Below, one piece after another: positions 38,647-47,274 of a DNA stretch of 64,000 bases. The notes beneath the pieces are model-generated. The model had not been told where the DNA came from. It saw only the letters and a program-made list of their open reading frames with translations, and did not search any database. This DNA is from Clostridium cibarium (GTDB lineage: Bacteria; Bacillota; Clostridia; Clostridiales; Clostridiaceae). The DNA is taken from positions 1-64,000 of the forward strand of contig NZ_JACSRA010000002.1 of NCBI RefSeq assembly GCF_014836335.1, written 5' to 3'. The position numbers were made by a program, and so were the translations under genes. Numbering within the stretch: the stretch's first letter is position 1; each line of letters begins with the position of its first letter.

Positions 38647-39030
38647 CTACAAAATCTGTAATATTGAATCTAGTACTGCCATCAAAATTGGTATAGCAAG
38701 TACTAATATAAATATTTTTCCAGAAAACTCCACTTTCGAAGCTAAGCTAGAAGCTCCAGCATCTTTACATATTTCACTTCCAAAAGAAGCTAGATAAGCT
38801 ATTGCTAAAATTTTCAAAACTATACCTAAATAAACTATATCAAAACCAGCTTTTTCTGCTATACTTTTTAAAAAATTTATTACCTGCGAAAGTTCTGTTA
38901 AGCAAAATATAAATACTAAAATTCCTGCTGCTAGCATAACTAATATAGCTAAATCTGATCTTTTATCTTTAAAAAATAAATATAAAAACAAAGCAATTAG
39001 AACAAAAGATATAACTTTAAGTATCAACAT
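38647..39030 (-). CDS. spoIIIAD: Stage III sporulation protein AD
   Basis: A 127-residue membrane protein with four helices; LIALFLYLFFKDKRSDLAILV and LASFGSEICKDAGASSLASKVEFSGK are characteristic. It lies ten bases after spoIIIAC. Confidence 0.92.
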   Translation of the reverse strand: MLILKVISFVLIALFLYLFFKDKRSDLAILVMLAAGILVFIFCLTELSQVINFLKSIAEKAGFDIVYLGIVLKILAIAYLASFGSEICKDAGASSLASKVEFSGKIFILVLAIPILMAVLDSILQIL

Positions 39031-39038
39031 ATGGCCAC

Positions 39039-39236
39039 CTAAAATAAGAACATAGTCTTAACTGTATTAAACAAATTACTTATTAGAGAAATAACCATAA
39101 TTAGTATAATTACAATACCTGCTATATTCGCAATAGCTGCTATTTCTGACTTTCCGCTACTAGTTAACACCTTATCTAAAATAACTAAAATAATCCCTGC
39201 TCCAGCAATTTTAAATAGTATACTCAAATCTAGCAT
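39039..39236 (-). CDS. spoIIIAC: Stage III sporulation protein AC
   Basis: A 65-residue protein with two membrane helices (ILFKIAGAGIILVILDKVL and IANIAGIVIILIMVISLI). Length and sequence fit SpoIIIAC exactly. Confidence 0.93.
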   Translation of the reverse strand: MLDLSILFKIAGAGIILVILDKVLTSSGKSEIAAIANIAGIVIILIMVISLISNLFNTVKTMFLF

Positions 39237-39251
39237 TATTCTCCCCCTCTA

Positions 39252-39770
39252 TTACAACAATAATATGGATATCATAACTCCGATACAGATTCCAAGATAT
39301 CTATAAAGTTTGGTGTTTTTTTTTCCTAATTCATAAGCTTCCTCTATATTAATTTTCAAGTTTTCAAGAGATAACTTAAAGATTTTTTCTTGTCCATATA
39401 CTCCTGATTCACCTAATGATCTCACAAAATCCTCAAGTACACTTTTATCCTCCCTCGCAAAGAAAAAATCATTTTCTAAACTTGTAAATTCACTTTTAAA
39501 TGCAGAATAAACATCACATTCTGTTCCTTTGCTTAATTTTTCTGAAACTCTATTTAAAAGTACATTCATAGGCTCTTTGGTTTTACTAGCTACATCCATA
39601 AATGCTTCTGGAAGAGGGGTGTTATTAAATACTACTTCATTTTGAAGTATAGTTATACATTTATAGCTCTCTTTCAAAATAACGTACCGTTTTCTAAAGC
39701 TTTCACCATATATATATCCAACAGAGGTACAAAAAATTAAAATCACTATTATAAGCATTATCTTAAACAT
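39252..39770 (-). CDS. spoIIIAB: Stage III sporulation protein AB
   Basis: A 172-residue protein. The N-terminal anchor (1-20, with GYIYGE) is followed by a helical cytosolic domain (LKESYKCITILQNEVVFNNTPLPEAF) related to GspF/PilC cytoplasmic domains, and a C-terminal membrane helix. It overlaps spoIIIAA by 13 bases. It is thought to be the platform for the AA ATPase. Confidence 0.92.
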   Translation of the reverse strand: MFKIMLIIVILIFCTSVGYIYGESFRKRYVILKESYKCITILQNEVVFNNTPLPEAFMDVASKTKEPMNVLLNRVSEKLSKGTECDVYSAFKSEFTSLENDFFFAREDKSVLEDFVRSLGESGVYGQEKIFKLSLENLKINIEEAYELGKKNTKLYRYLGICIGVMISILLL

Positions 39771-40654
39771 TTCTTTTCACCCCCATTTTCTATAGAATAA
39801 ATTTTTTCTATAGTACCTACACCTTTACTATTGCCTAAAACTACTACCCTTTCTAAAATATTATTTGAAATTATAGTTTCAAATACTTTCCTATTATATA
39901 TATCCTCAATACTATATCCATGTAAAGTCACAATAATATTAACTCCTGAATTAAATGCCATATGAAGTGATTCAATATCTCTTGAAGTACCAATTTCATC
40001 ACATATTAATACTTCTGGAGAAAGAGATCTTATTGCCATTATCATACCTTCACTTTTCAAACAATTGTCTAATACATCTGTTCTGATACCAACTTTCATT
40101 TGAGGTACCCCTAAATAACAAGCTGCAATTTCACTTCTTTCATCTATTATTGATATTTTCTTTCCATTATCAGATAAACTTCTTGTTACATCTCTCAAAA
40201 TTGTAGTCTTTCCACATTTGGGCGGCGAAATAATTATAGTATTGAAAACACGCCCTTCTTTATAAATATATTTCATTATCTCTTTTGAACATCCAATTAT
40301 TTCTCTACAAATACGAATATTTAAGGATGAAATATTTCTTATAGTCTTGATTTTTTCTTCTTCCATAACACATTCACCTGCAAGCCCTACCCTATGTCCT
40401 CCTTTTATTGTTATAAATCCTTGCTTTATCTCTTCTTCATAGGCATATAAAGAATAATTCGAAATTCTTTGAAGAATATATTTTACCTCTTCTCTAGATA
40501 TTATATAATTTAGCACTGATTCACCTTTTGAATATACTACTATAATAGGTTTACCAATTCTAATCCTTATTTCTTGTAATGTTATATCTTTAAGAAAATT
40601 ATCTAAATAATTAGCTATATTTTCTGGAAATATATTTTTCACCTCATCATTCAT
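39758..40654 (-). CDS. spoIIIAA: Stage III sporulation protein AA (secretion ATPase-like)
   Basis: A 298-residue ATPase related to type II/IV secretion ATPases. Walker A is SPPKCGKTTILRD (about 145-157); IIDERSEIA and LICDEIGTSRDIES (Walker B) follow. It would power the feeding-tube channel. The ATG at 40654 is chosen; GGAGGAAG lies nine bases upstream and a TTG directly precedes it. First gene of the spoIIIA operon; note the paralogous pilus ATPase broken at 46 kb. Confidence 0.94.
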   Translation of the reverse strand: MNDEVKNIFPENIANYLDNFLKDITLQEIRIRIGKPIIVVYSKGESVLNYIISREEVKYILQRISNYSLYAYEEEIKQGFITIKGGHRVGLAGECVMEEEKIKTIRNISSLNIRICREIIGCSKEIMKYIYKEGRVFNTIIISPPKCGKTTILRDVTRSLSDNGKKISIIDERSEIAACYLGVPQMKVGIRTDVLDNCLKSEGMIMAIRSLSPEVLICDEIGTSRDIESLHMAFNSGVNIIVTLHGYSIEDIYNRKVFETIISNNILERVVVLGNSKGVGTIEKIYSIENGGEKKCLR

Positions 40655-40770
40655 CAACCACTTCCTCCTCTATAAGTCCCCTATATTTAATCTTTATTTA
40701 ACTTACAATGGAATTATTACAGTATCAGAAAAAAATATGTAAAACAGAATTTAAATTTCTATACAAAAAA

Positions 40771-40811
40771 GTTGTCTTTCTAATAATCTCTACCATCATT
40801 AGAAAGACAAC
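40771..40811. terminator. Terminator upstream of spoIIIAA, after the zinc-ribbon gene
   Basis: A 14-bp perfect stem (GTTGTCTTTCTAAT with its complement at 40798-40811) with a 13-base loop and A tract on the left giving a U tract on the minus strand. Confidence 0.85.
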
Positions 40812-40821
40812 TCTTTAAAAA

Positions 40822-41184
40822 CTATATTATATTTTCATTACAATATGGACACGGAATTTCATGTTTTTCCGATAACGCTGATGTTTCTATGAAGATAGTT
40901 TTACCACAATTCTTACAGCTAACTTCTCTATATTCTTCTTCAATTTCATCTAATTCTTCTAATGTTACTTCTTGAAAAAGTTCCTCTTGAAGATTTGATA
41001 TATCATCATCCATATATTTAAAATTCTCTGCTAGGACAGTTTCATTAACCATTATTTCTTGAACCTTAGCTGATAATCCTTCTAAAACACCCGATACTCT
41101 CTCAAAAAACTCTTTATACTGCTCATCTTGTATTTGAGAAATTTTAATGTTTAAATCTTCTATCTGCCTTTTTATTTCTTTCAT
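40822..41184 (-). CDS. CD1247-type coiled-coil / zinc-ribbon protein
   Basis: A 120-residue acidic protein. The N-terminal two-thirds is helical coiled coil (IKRQIEDLNIKISQIQDEQ). The C-terminus is a zinc ribbon: CKNCGKTIF ... CPYCN (Cys at about 92, 95, 113 and 116). A conserved but uncharacterised clostridial protein next to efp. The ATG at 41184 has AAGGAT nine bases upstream. Confidence 0.7.
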   Translation of the reverse strand: MKEIKRQIEDLNIKISQIQDEQYKEFFERVSGVLEGLSAKVQEIMVNETVLAENFKYMDDDISNLQEELFQEVTLEELDEIEEEYREVSCKNCGKTIFIETSALSEKHEIPCPYCNENII

Positions 41185-41207
41185 AACAAACACATCCTTA
41201 TTAGATT

Positions 41208-41241
41208 AAAAATTGCTAAGTTCAATAACTTAGCAATTTTT
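41208..41241 (-). terminator. Terminator downstream of efp
   Basis: A perfect 15-bp stem (41208-41222 with 41227-41241), loop CAAT, T run on the minus strand, directly after the efp stop. Confidence 0.9.
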
Positions 41242-41247
41242 AGTCTA

Positions 41248-41805
41248 TTAAACTCTTTCCATATATTCGCCAGTTCTTGTATCTACTCTTATTACATCAC
41301 CTTCATTGACGAACATTGGAACGTTAACTACTGCTCCTGTTTCAAGTGTTGCTGGTTTTAAAGCATTTGTTGCAGTATTTCCCTTTACACCTGGTTCACA
41401 TTCTGTTATTAATAATTCAACAAAATTTGGTGCTTCAACTGAGAAAGCATCTCCTTTGTAGAATTTGATTATAGCAAACATATTTTCTTTTAAAAACTTT
41501 ATTGCATCTTCAACCTTTTCGTGGTTTAGTGGAATTTGTTCAAATGTCTCTTGATCCATAAAATAATAAAGTTCTCCATCTGAATAAAGATATTGCATTT
41601 CTTTTCTCTCTATTACTGCTTCTTGGAATTTAGCTGATGGATTAAATGTTGTATCTGTAACTGAACCAGAAATAACATTTCTAAGTTTAGTTCTTACAAA
41701 AGCTGCCCCTTTACCTGGTTTTACATGTAAAAAGTCTAAAACTGTATAAACTTGTCCTTCGTTCTCAAAAGTTGTACCTTTTCTTAAATCTCCTGCTGAT
41801 ATCAT
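41248..41805 (-). CDS. efp: Elongation factor P
   Basis: A 185-residue translation factor of three beta-barrel domains that relieves ribosome stalling at polyproline. The domain I loop is [17 protein letters not shown], with Lys at the modification position; domain III ends GEYMERV. RBS GGAGGGA. Confidence 0.96.
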   Translation of the reverse strand: MISAGDLRKGTTFENEGQVYTVLDFLHVKPGKGAAFVRTKLRNVISGSVTDTTFNPSAKFQEAVIERKEMQYLYSDGELYYFMDQETFEQIPLNHEKVEDAIKFLKENMFAIIKFYKGDAFSVEAPNFVELLITECEPGVKGNTATNALKPATLETGAVVNVPMFVNEGDVIRVDTRTGEYMERV

Positions 41806-41843
41806 AGTAATATCCCTCCAAAATGTATAAGTTTCATAATAAA

Positions 41844-41863
41844 TACCACGAATTAGCGTGGTA
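41844..41863. other. Short hairpin upstream of efp
   Basis: TACCACG (41844-41850) and CGTGGTA (41857-41863) form a 7-bp stem with a six-base loop between the pilus operon and efp. The weak T content makes it a poor terminator; it may serve as a leader structure or a weak operon end. Confidence 0.35.
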
Positions 41864-41930
41864 CTCTAATTTGTTTATTCTTCTAGTCGCATAACAATAT
41901 TATTTTATCAGATGAAAAAGATAAATGCAA

Positions 41931-42347
41931 TTATTTATCTTTAGTTTCCCTTAAATTCACCTTTTGTGTATAATTAAGCGTTAATCTTCCCTCAATATTC
42001 TTTTCATCAAAATTGATGCTATAATCAACTATATTATAATTGTTTAAAATATTTATTTTTTCCATAGCCCATTCCTTTGTTCCTTCTATTTTAACTTCTA
42101 TCTTATAACCCTCGCTTTCCTTCTTAGCAGCTAAAAAAGTAATATCATTTTCTTTTAACTCTTTTATTACATCTCTCAGTTTAATTTCATTCTTTTCATA
42201 TGTAATTGAATTTTCAACATCTTCTTCTCTTTTGTTTTCTTTTAAAAAAGTTAGCATCTCAAATACAACAAAAATAGTCAATAGGAATAAATAACATTTT
42301 CTATTTATTATCTTCTTGAATAACTTGTAACCTATATTTATTTTCAC
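41931..42347 (-). CDS. PilO-like membrane protein of the pilus/T2SS-like operon
   Basis: A 138-residue protein. One N-terminal membrane helix (about 18-36) is followed by a coiled segment (EKNEIKLRDVIKELKEND) and a ferredoxin-like beta-alpha domain (GYKIEVKIEGTKEWAMEKINILNNY). This is the PilO/GspM layout. It is the last gene of the operon and overlaps the PilN-like gene by 47 bases. The assignment rests on topology and context; the sequence is divergent. Confidence 0.5.
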   Translation of the reverse strand: MKINIGYKLFKKIINRKCYLFLLTIFVVFEMLTFLKENKREEDVENSITYEKNEIKLRDVIKELKENDITFLAAKKESEGYKIEVKIEGTKEWAMEKINILNNYNIVDYSINFDEKNIEGRLTLNYTQKVNLRETKDK

Positions 42348-42711
42348 CTAAATCCTCCATTGTATTTATAACAATTTTTTCATTTTGCAAAACCTTCTCC
42401 AAATCGTCTTTGTTATAAACGTATATATTACCTTCATAAGATGTAAAATTTCCTTGAAAACAATCATTTGTAATTTCCAACCAATTTTTTAATCTTTTAT
42501 TTTCCAAGTTTTCATCTAAATCACTATTCTTAATAACAGGTTTATTTTCTCTAAAATAATATTTAATATTACTCATAGATATCGGGAGTAGCATTAATGC
42601 TATTGCAGTTATGATAATACTGTCTCTTTTACTCACAAAATTTATATATTTATTTTTTTTAGTTACAAAGCTTCTAGGCAAGAAATCTTTATTATACAAA
42701 TACTTTTTCAC
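42301..42711 (-). CDS. PilN-like membrane protein
   Basis: A 136-residue protein. A basic cytosolic N-terminus with PRSF near residue 12 precedes a membrane helix (about 31-50) and a periplasm-side domain. PilN proteins have a short cytosolic N-terminus that binds PilM, and this fits. It overlaps genes on both sides, so coupling is likely. Low sequence conservation makes this tentative. Confidence 0.5.
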   Translation of the reverse strand: MKKYLYNKDFLPRSFVTKKNKYINFVSKRDSIIITAIALMLLPISMSNIKYYFRENKPVIKNSDLDENLENKRLKNWLEITNDCFQGNFTSYEGNIYVYNKDDLEKVLQNEKIVINTMEDLGENKYRLQVIQEDNK

Positions 42712-43333
42712 TGAAGATTCCTCCTAACTTGACTTCTCTAGCTTTTATTTTATCTGATAGATCTATTTTTTTAATACCGCTTTCAACATAAATTACATCA
42801 CATGTTTCAATACTTACTAATTTTTTCATTAAGTTTTCTAAATCATTAAACACATGCGCCTCCTCAAGAAATCCATCTAAAATTAAATTATAGTAATAAA
42901 TTTCATTATAACTAAAAATGCATATATAAGACTTTTTCTTAATTTTTCTTCTTATTTTTTCCATCATATACATTTGAATTGGGATAATTTTAACTCTATT
43001 TGCACCATCACATAACTTAGAAATTCTTATACCACCCTTTATCGAGTATATATAAAGAATACCTGCTTTCTTACACACTTTATAATCCATAAGATACTCT
43101 TCATCTCTCCCAAAGGATTCTTCTTTAATTTTTTCAATATCTATATTAACTAAATCTTTTAAATTAGTACTAACTTTTTTAATGTAAATATCCTCATCCA
43201 ACACTACTATATATCTTTTCTTGAGCAATTTTATTTTTTCATAAAATGATTTATAGTCATAACTAATTTTATTGTAAATCAATATATTTCTACTAATTAA
43301 AACTATACTTTCTTTCAATTTTACTCTCCTCAT
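42692..43333 (-). CDS. PilM-like cytoplasmic protein
   Basis: A 213-residue soluble protein without a signal or membrane helix. Its position (after the pilins, before PilN/PilO-like genes) and alternating strands (YICIFSYNEIYYYNLILDG, CDVIYVESGIKKIDLSD) resemble an actin-like PilM/GspL cytoplasmic domain. It is shorter than typical PilM (about 350 residues), which suggests a reduced version. It overlaps the preceding gene by 41 bases. Confidence 0.45.
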   Translation of the reverse strand: MRRVKLKESIVLISRNILIYNKISYDYKSFYEKIKLLKKRYIVVLDEDIYIKKVSTNLKDLVNIDIEKIKEESFGRDEEYLMDYKVCKKAGILYIYSIKGGIRISKLCDGANRVKIIPIQMYMMEKIRRKIKKKSYICIFSYNEIYYYNLILDGFLEEAHVFNDLENLMKKLVSIETCDVIYVESGIKKIDLSDKIKAREVKLGGIFSEKVFV

Positions 43334-43736
43334 TCATATATTTCTCTGCTAAAGGTAATAATACTACTTTACTCCCCACATCTTTATACCTTAAAATTTT
43401 TTCTTGTCTAAATCCTTTATCCGTATATATCAAGTAAAACTTATCTATTTCTTTTTTATACCCTAAATTCATCCCAAAGTTTATATACTGTTCAGTTCCT
43501 TTTTTTCTTAATTCATTTATATTTTCTCTATTTTCCTTTGAATATTTATTTAATAGACATAATATTTTTTCAAAATCCTCAGAATTATATAGATCTTCTT
43601 TTTTATTCTCTAAAGACTTATGCATTATATTATTTATAACTACCTTATTACATATAAGCCCTATCAAAGAAATAATCATTAATATTAATAGAATATTGAT
43701 AAGAACATACCCTCTATTTTTATAGACACTTTCTAT
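43293..43736 (-). CDS. GspK/PilX-like minor pilin with a non-canonical start
   Basis: From the first ATG (43679) the protein starts inside a hydrophobic helix (MIISLIGLICNKVV). The frame is open further upstream and encodes a prepilin-like leader YKNRG followed by YVLIN and the helix. AAAGGAGG sits eight bases before an ATA codon at 43736, where an ATG would be expected; there is no ATG, GTG or TTG in the leader. Position +5 is Asn, not Glu, as in some GspK-type minor pseudopilins. The body (about 30-140) is hydrophilic. Either ATA initiates, or the start has mutated and the gene is defective. Confidence 0.5.
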   Translation of the reverse strand: MESVYKNRGYVLINILLILMIISLIGLICNKVVINNIMHKSLENKKEDLYNSEDFEKILCLLNKYSKENRENINELRKKGTEQYINFGMNLGYKKEIDKFYLIYTDKGFRQEKILRYKDVGSKVVLLPLAEKYMNEESKIERKYSFN

Positions 43737-44172
43737 ATTCAGTTCCTCCTTTACTTATGTTTATATAAATTAATCTTCCTTTAATTTTAACTTTAAAATC
43801 ATCTATATTAGAAATTATTGTATTCCTAGTTGTGTATCTATTAAAATTCCTTATATCATAATATTTAATTATTAAATTATTCTCGAATTTCAATATTTCC
43901 TGTATTTCGAATATGTTACTTTTATCCCCTCTATATATTATTATTTTGTTATCCTCACTACTTATCTTCTGCACTCCAGTATCTCTTAAAAACCTATCAA
44001 TATCTAAAAAGCTTCCATCAATAGAATTTAAACCAAGACTTTTTTTAACGGTTTCAAAATATACACTAGTACATGTAACCAAAAGTTTAAATCCAATAAT
44101 CATAATTAACATGGATAAAAACATATATACAACGCATTCAATCAGTGTAAATCCGTTATTTTTCCTAAACAT
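43720..44172 (-). CDS. GspJ-like pseudopilin
   Basis: A 150-residue pilin with a type IV prepilin leader: MFRKNNG/FTLIE, Glu at +5, then a membrane helix VVYMFLSMLIMIIGFKLL. The soluble domain (about 35-150) is beta-rich. A prepilin peptidase would cut after the Gly; no such peptidase gene lies in the window. The start overlaps the preceding pilin gene by eight bases; RBS GGATGGAG. Confidence 0.75.
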   Translation of the reverse strand: MFRKNNGFTLIECVVYMFLSMLIMIIGFKLLVTCTSVYFETVKKSLGLNSIDGSFLDIDRFLRDTGVQKISSEDNKIIIYRGDKSNIFEIQEILKFENNLIIKYYDIRNFNRYTTRNTIISNIDDFKVKIKGRLIYINISKGGTEYRKCL

Positions 44173-44593
44173 ACTCCATCCAAGGAGCTTTCAAAATAAT
44201 TTGTTCTTCCTTAATATCTTTATATATAATCTTAATATTTATCTTCATATACTCTCCATTATCCTCAATTAATTCTAATTCAATTTTTTCATCATCTTTA
44301 GCATTCTTATTCATAAAAAGCAATTTAGTATTAGGAAGAAGAGATAAAAATTCTTCATTATATAGAAACGTTAACTTGTTATTTTTAATTTCATCCCTTA
44401 TATCTTCATAAGCAACATTATATTTAACTTCACTACAAATTGCATAAAGTGTTTCATTAACATTATACTTAATTAAACGAGTTTCATTTGAATTAATGAA
44501 TCCCTTAACTATATTTGCTAAGATAATTATACAAATACCTAATATCCCTAAAGATATAACAACTTCTATCATCAGACTACCTTTGCTTTTTAC
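44165..44593 (-). CDS. GspI-like pseudopilin with a GTA where the start codon should be
   Basis: The first ATG (44572) would make a protein beginning MIEVVISLGILG, lacking a leader. Seven codons upstream the frame reads GTA-Lys-Ser-Lys-Gly/Ser-Leu-Met-Ile-Glu, a proper prepilin cleavage motif with Glu at +5. AGGAGG lies eight bases before that GTA. A GTG-to-GTA change would explain this. The rest of the protein is a membrane helix and a beta-rich domain (142 residues in all from GTA). It overlaps the next pilin. Translation efficiency is doubtful. Confidence 0.6.
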   Translation of the reverse strand, partial: VKSKGSLMIEVVISLGILGICIIILANIVKGFINSNETRLIKYNVNETLYAICSEVKYNVAYEDIRDEIKNNKLTFLYNEEFLSLLPNTKLLFMNKNAKDDEKIELELIEDNGEYMKINIKIIYKDIKEEQIILKAPWMEYV

Positions 44594-44594
44594 T

Positions 44595-45059
44595 TTAACT
44601 CCCTCCTTCCTTTACTAAAATTACATTACCACCAACTTGTACTGTAATTATAAATTCTTCTAATTTTTCATTAATAAACTTTATTGTAGTAGGTTCTACA
44701 TATCCAAATTCATTAATCCTAAGATTTATATTTCTTATTTCTTCTTCATTATCAAAAGGCTTAATTCTTAAAACTTCTTTAATCTTTATATTTTTTATTA
44801 CTTTATTATCAGCTATTAAATATACCTGCAAATAATCATTATTATTAATCAACTTAACATTTCCAGATAAATCATTACTTGCACAATAACTTTTTCCGTA
44901 ACTTATCATATCAATGGTCTCATAAAGGAAATTACTTATTTCAATTTGTTTGTAACGTGTTTTAAATTGTTTTATACTAGCTATACCTATACTAAAAATA
45001 ACAGATAACACTCCAATAACTGCTATTATTTCAATTAATGTAAATCCTCTTTTTTTCAT
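44595..45059 (-). CDS. GspG/H-like pseudopilin
   Basis: A 154-residue pilin. Leader MKKRG/FTLIE is canonical, with the helix IIAVIGVLSVIFSIGIASI. The soluble region has a long helix (FKTRYKQIEISNFLYETIDMI) and C-terminal strands (EFIITVQVGGNVILV). It directly abuts the GspF stop (TAAATG), so it is coupled to it. Confidence 0.8.
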   Translation of the reverse strand: MKKRGFTLIEIIAVIGVLSVIFSIGIASIKQFKTRYKQIEISNFLYETIDMISYGKSYCASNDLSGNVKLINNNDYLQVYLIADNKVIKNIKIKEVLRIKPFDNEEEIRNINLRINEFGYVEPTTIKFINEKLEEFIITVQVGGNVILVKEGGS

Positions 45060-46094
45060 TTACATATATCCAGAATAGACCATATCAATCAATGGCATAA
45101 TGAAACTGACTATAAAAAGTAATATTAGTAATGACATTAACCCTATAAACAAAGGCGAAATAAATGTTACTACTCTCTTCATTTTCTCTGTTATAGAATT
45201 TTCTAATCTTTCTTGAGTCTTATTCAAAACATCTGTTAAGTTTCCGCTTCTTTCTCCTAAATATATCATTGAATATGTATATTTAGATAAGAAAGAAATA
45301 TCTTTAATTGCTCTATTTAACTCACTACCTTTTAATATCTCTTCATTTATATCACATAGGGCATTTCTTATAATCTTAATATTCACTGAATCAATGCACA
45401 ATTCTATTCCTTTTGTTAACTGAATGCCACTAGATAAAATGACTGTTAACAACAAAATAAACATGTACTCATAATAATCTCTGATGTATTTTATTTTCAA
45501 AAAAATACTGCTCCAATGGCTTTTTACCCTATTCCCCAAACTTTTTCCTAATAAATATATCACTATACTCCAAGAGAGAAGTGCTACAAAACTTATTATA
45601 GGATTATTACAAATCCAATCACTTGCATCATAGCACGCTTTAATAATCTTTGGCACCTTACTACTTATTGAACTGAATGTTTCATATATATTAGGAATAA
45701 TGATAAAAAAAGCACTTATCGATAATAGCATTAATGATATAAAAATAATCAAGGGATATCCTAACTCTGCTTTGATATTTCTCTTAACCTTATCTATTTC
45801 ATAATAGTATTTACTAATACTCCTTAAACATTTATTAAGTTCTCCACTATTTTCTCCTATTGAAATAATCCCCACAAAGAGAACCGGATATAAATTGCTA
45901 TATTCACCAAATACTTCAGCTAGTGAATACCCTTTTAGAATTTTCACTTTAATTTCTTTAAGGCTATTTTTATAATTCTTACTAAAATGCAATTCTGATA
46001 ACAATTCAAAAGATAAATCCATAGATATACCATCTTCATATAAATTAGCTAGGTTTTCTGCAATAATTGATAGTTCTCTGTAATTCTCCTTCAT
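45060..46094 (-). CDS. Type II secretion / pilus assembly inner-membrane platform (GspF/PilC)
   Basis: A 344-residue protein with two GspF domains: one at about 1-110 (LANLYEDGISMDLSFELL ... SIGENSGELNKCLRSI) and one at about 205-310 (SSGIQLTKGIEL ... YLGERSGNLTDVL), plus three membrane helices (about 112-140, 160-180, 315-340). It interacts with the ATPase and pulls pilins. The start overlaps the end of the ATPase gene by 50 bases, preceded by GGGGGAAG. Confidence 0.88.
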   Translation of the reverse strand: MKENYRELSIIAENLANLYEDGISMDLSFELLSELHFSKNYKNSLKEIKVKILKGYSLAEVFGEYSNLYPVLFVGIISIGENSGELNKCLRSISKYYYEIDKVKRNIKAELGYPLIIFISLMLLSISAFFIIIPNIYETFSSISSKVPKIIKACYDASDWICNNPIISFVALLSWSIVIYLLGKSLGNRVKSHWSSIFLKIKYIRDYYEYMFILLLTVILSSGIQLTKGIELCIDSVNIKIIRNALCDINEEILKGSELNRAIKDISFLSKYTYSMIYLGERSGNLTDVLNKTQERLENSITEKMKRVVTFISPLFIGLMSLLILLFIVSFIMPLIDMVYSGYM

Positions 46095-46767
46095 TTAGAT
46101 CTTCCCCCTCTATAAATTGCAAATAATCATAATAGTCTATACTTTCACTTATTAATAGTTTTTTCAATACTACTACCATTTCGCTGTTGGATAATATATT
46201 TTCATCTTCATATATATTTTTAGTACTTTCTTTCAGTTCTTTATCTAAGTAATGTACAGCCGATATTAAGGTTCTGCCAACAAAGCCTGTTCTATTGCAA
46301 GCTTTGCACCCTGTCTTCTGAAAAATTGGTACTATATTAGAACCTATATTTACTTCTCCTATTTTTCTCTTACATTCATTGCATATTATTCTAATCAGCC
46401 TTTGAGATATGATTCCACCTAAAGAAGCTCTTATTAAATAAGGTTCAACCCCCATTTCTTCTAATCTTAAAAATACTTCACGGGGAGATTTCGTATGTAT
46501 AGTTGAATATACTTTATGTCCAGTAATCGAAGCTCTAACAGCCATTTTTGCTGTCTCTTCATCCCTTATTTCACCTACCATAATTACATCTGGATCCTGC
46601 CTTAAAACACTTCGGAGCCCTGTAGAAAAAGTTATTCCTATCTTATTATTTAAATTAATTTGATTTATTCCTTCTAAAGCTATTTCTATAGGATCTTCTA
46701 GGGTTGTAATATTAATATTATCACTTTTAATTTCATTAATTATGGAATATAAGGTTGTAGATTTACC
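46045..46767 (-). pseudogene. Type II secretion/pilus ATPase (GspE/PilB), 5' part lost to insertion
   Basis: The reading frame carries the C-terminal half of a GspE/PilB ATPase: GKSTTLYS (end of Walker A) at its very beginning, then TTLEDPIE (Asp box), GLRSVLRQDPDVIMVGEIRDEETA (Walker B), HTKSPRE (His box), and a C-x2-C...C-x2-C zinc site (CNECK, CKAC). Upstream of the Gly of GKS the native sequence is replaced by element DNA and a stop codon comes six codons away at 46782. The N-terminal half must lie beyond the right edge. The operon thus has no functional ATPase here unless the element excises. Confidence 0.85.
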
Positions 46768-46779
46768 GATCTTATCATG

Positions 46780-46818
46780 ACTTTAGTTGTTTCCCTTATG
46801 TTTATACTCTACTAAAGT
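46780..46818. repeat. 8-bp inverted repeat at the element end
   Basis: ACTTTAGT (46780-46787) and ACTAAAGT (46811-46818) form an inverted repeat only 12 bases inside the inferred junction. This could be a recombinase-binding site, though Tn554 itself is known for lacking terminal inverted repeats. Confidence 0.4.
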
Positions 46819-47274
46819 TACCATAAAATAAACAATATAATTTAGTAAAAGATTAATTTATATATTACTTACATGTATCTTTCTTATATTATGAACAATT
46901 ACAATAAAAATAAACGCAAGCTCCATACAAATGCAACAGCATGTTAATTTTGATTCTTTAAAGAAATCAGAATTAATGCTAATGTAATATATAATTTTGC
47001 CCCAAAACTAAATTTTATATCATTTATATAAAAAAAAGAGCTAACCACAATATATAAATTGGCTAACTCTATACTAGGCATAAACCATTTTGCCTTAACC
47101 CATAAATAGAATATTCAAAATTAGGAAATCTATTTTAACTTTTCATTGTATGAATAATATGAAGTCCACAAGCTACTTGTTAGCATAGTATATAAGAAAT
47201 TAATATACTACTAAAATTCGCTTCATTATAATTAATACCAAACAATTTAGACTTATTTAGGAAACGTAACCCCT
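46783..47274. other. Terminal non-coding region of the transposon
   Basis: About 490 bases without a gene. It holds the inverted repeat at 46780-46818, a long imperfect hairpin at 46938-46980 (TTAATT and TGATT arms), and the terminator of the PLD/dsRBD gene at 47029-47070. No open frame of coding character. Confidence 0.6.
47029..47070 (-). terminator. Terminator downstream of the PLD/dsRBD gene
   Basis: An 11-bp stem (AGAGCTAACCA with TGGCTAACTCT, G-U pairs) is followed on the minus strand by eight or more T. It is about 200 bases after the stop codon. Confidence 0.65.

Noticed and set aside
46938..46980. Long hairpin as a rho-independent terminator
   Set aside because: No T tract follows on either strand; it is kept only as possible element-end structure.
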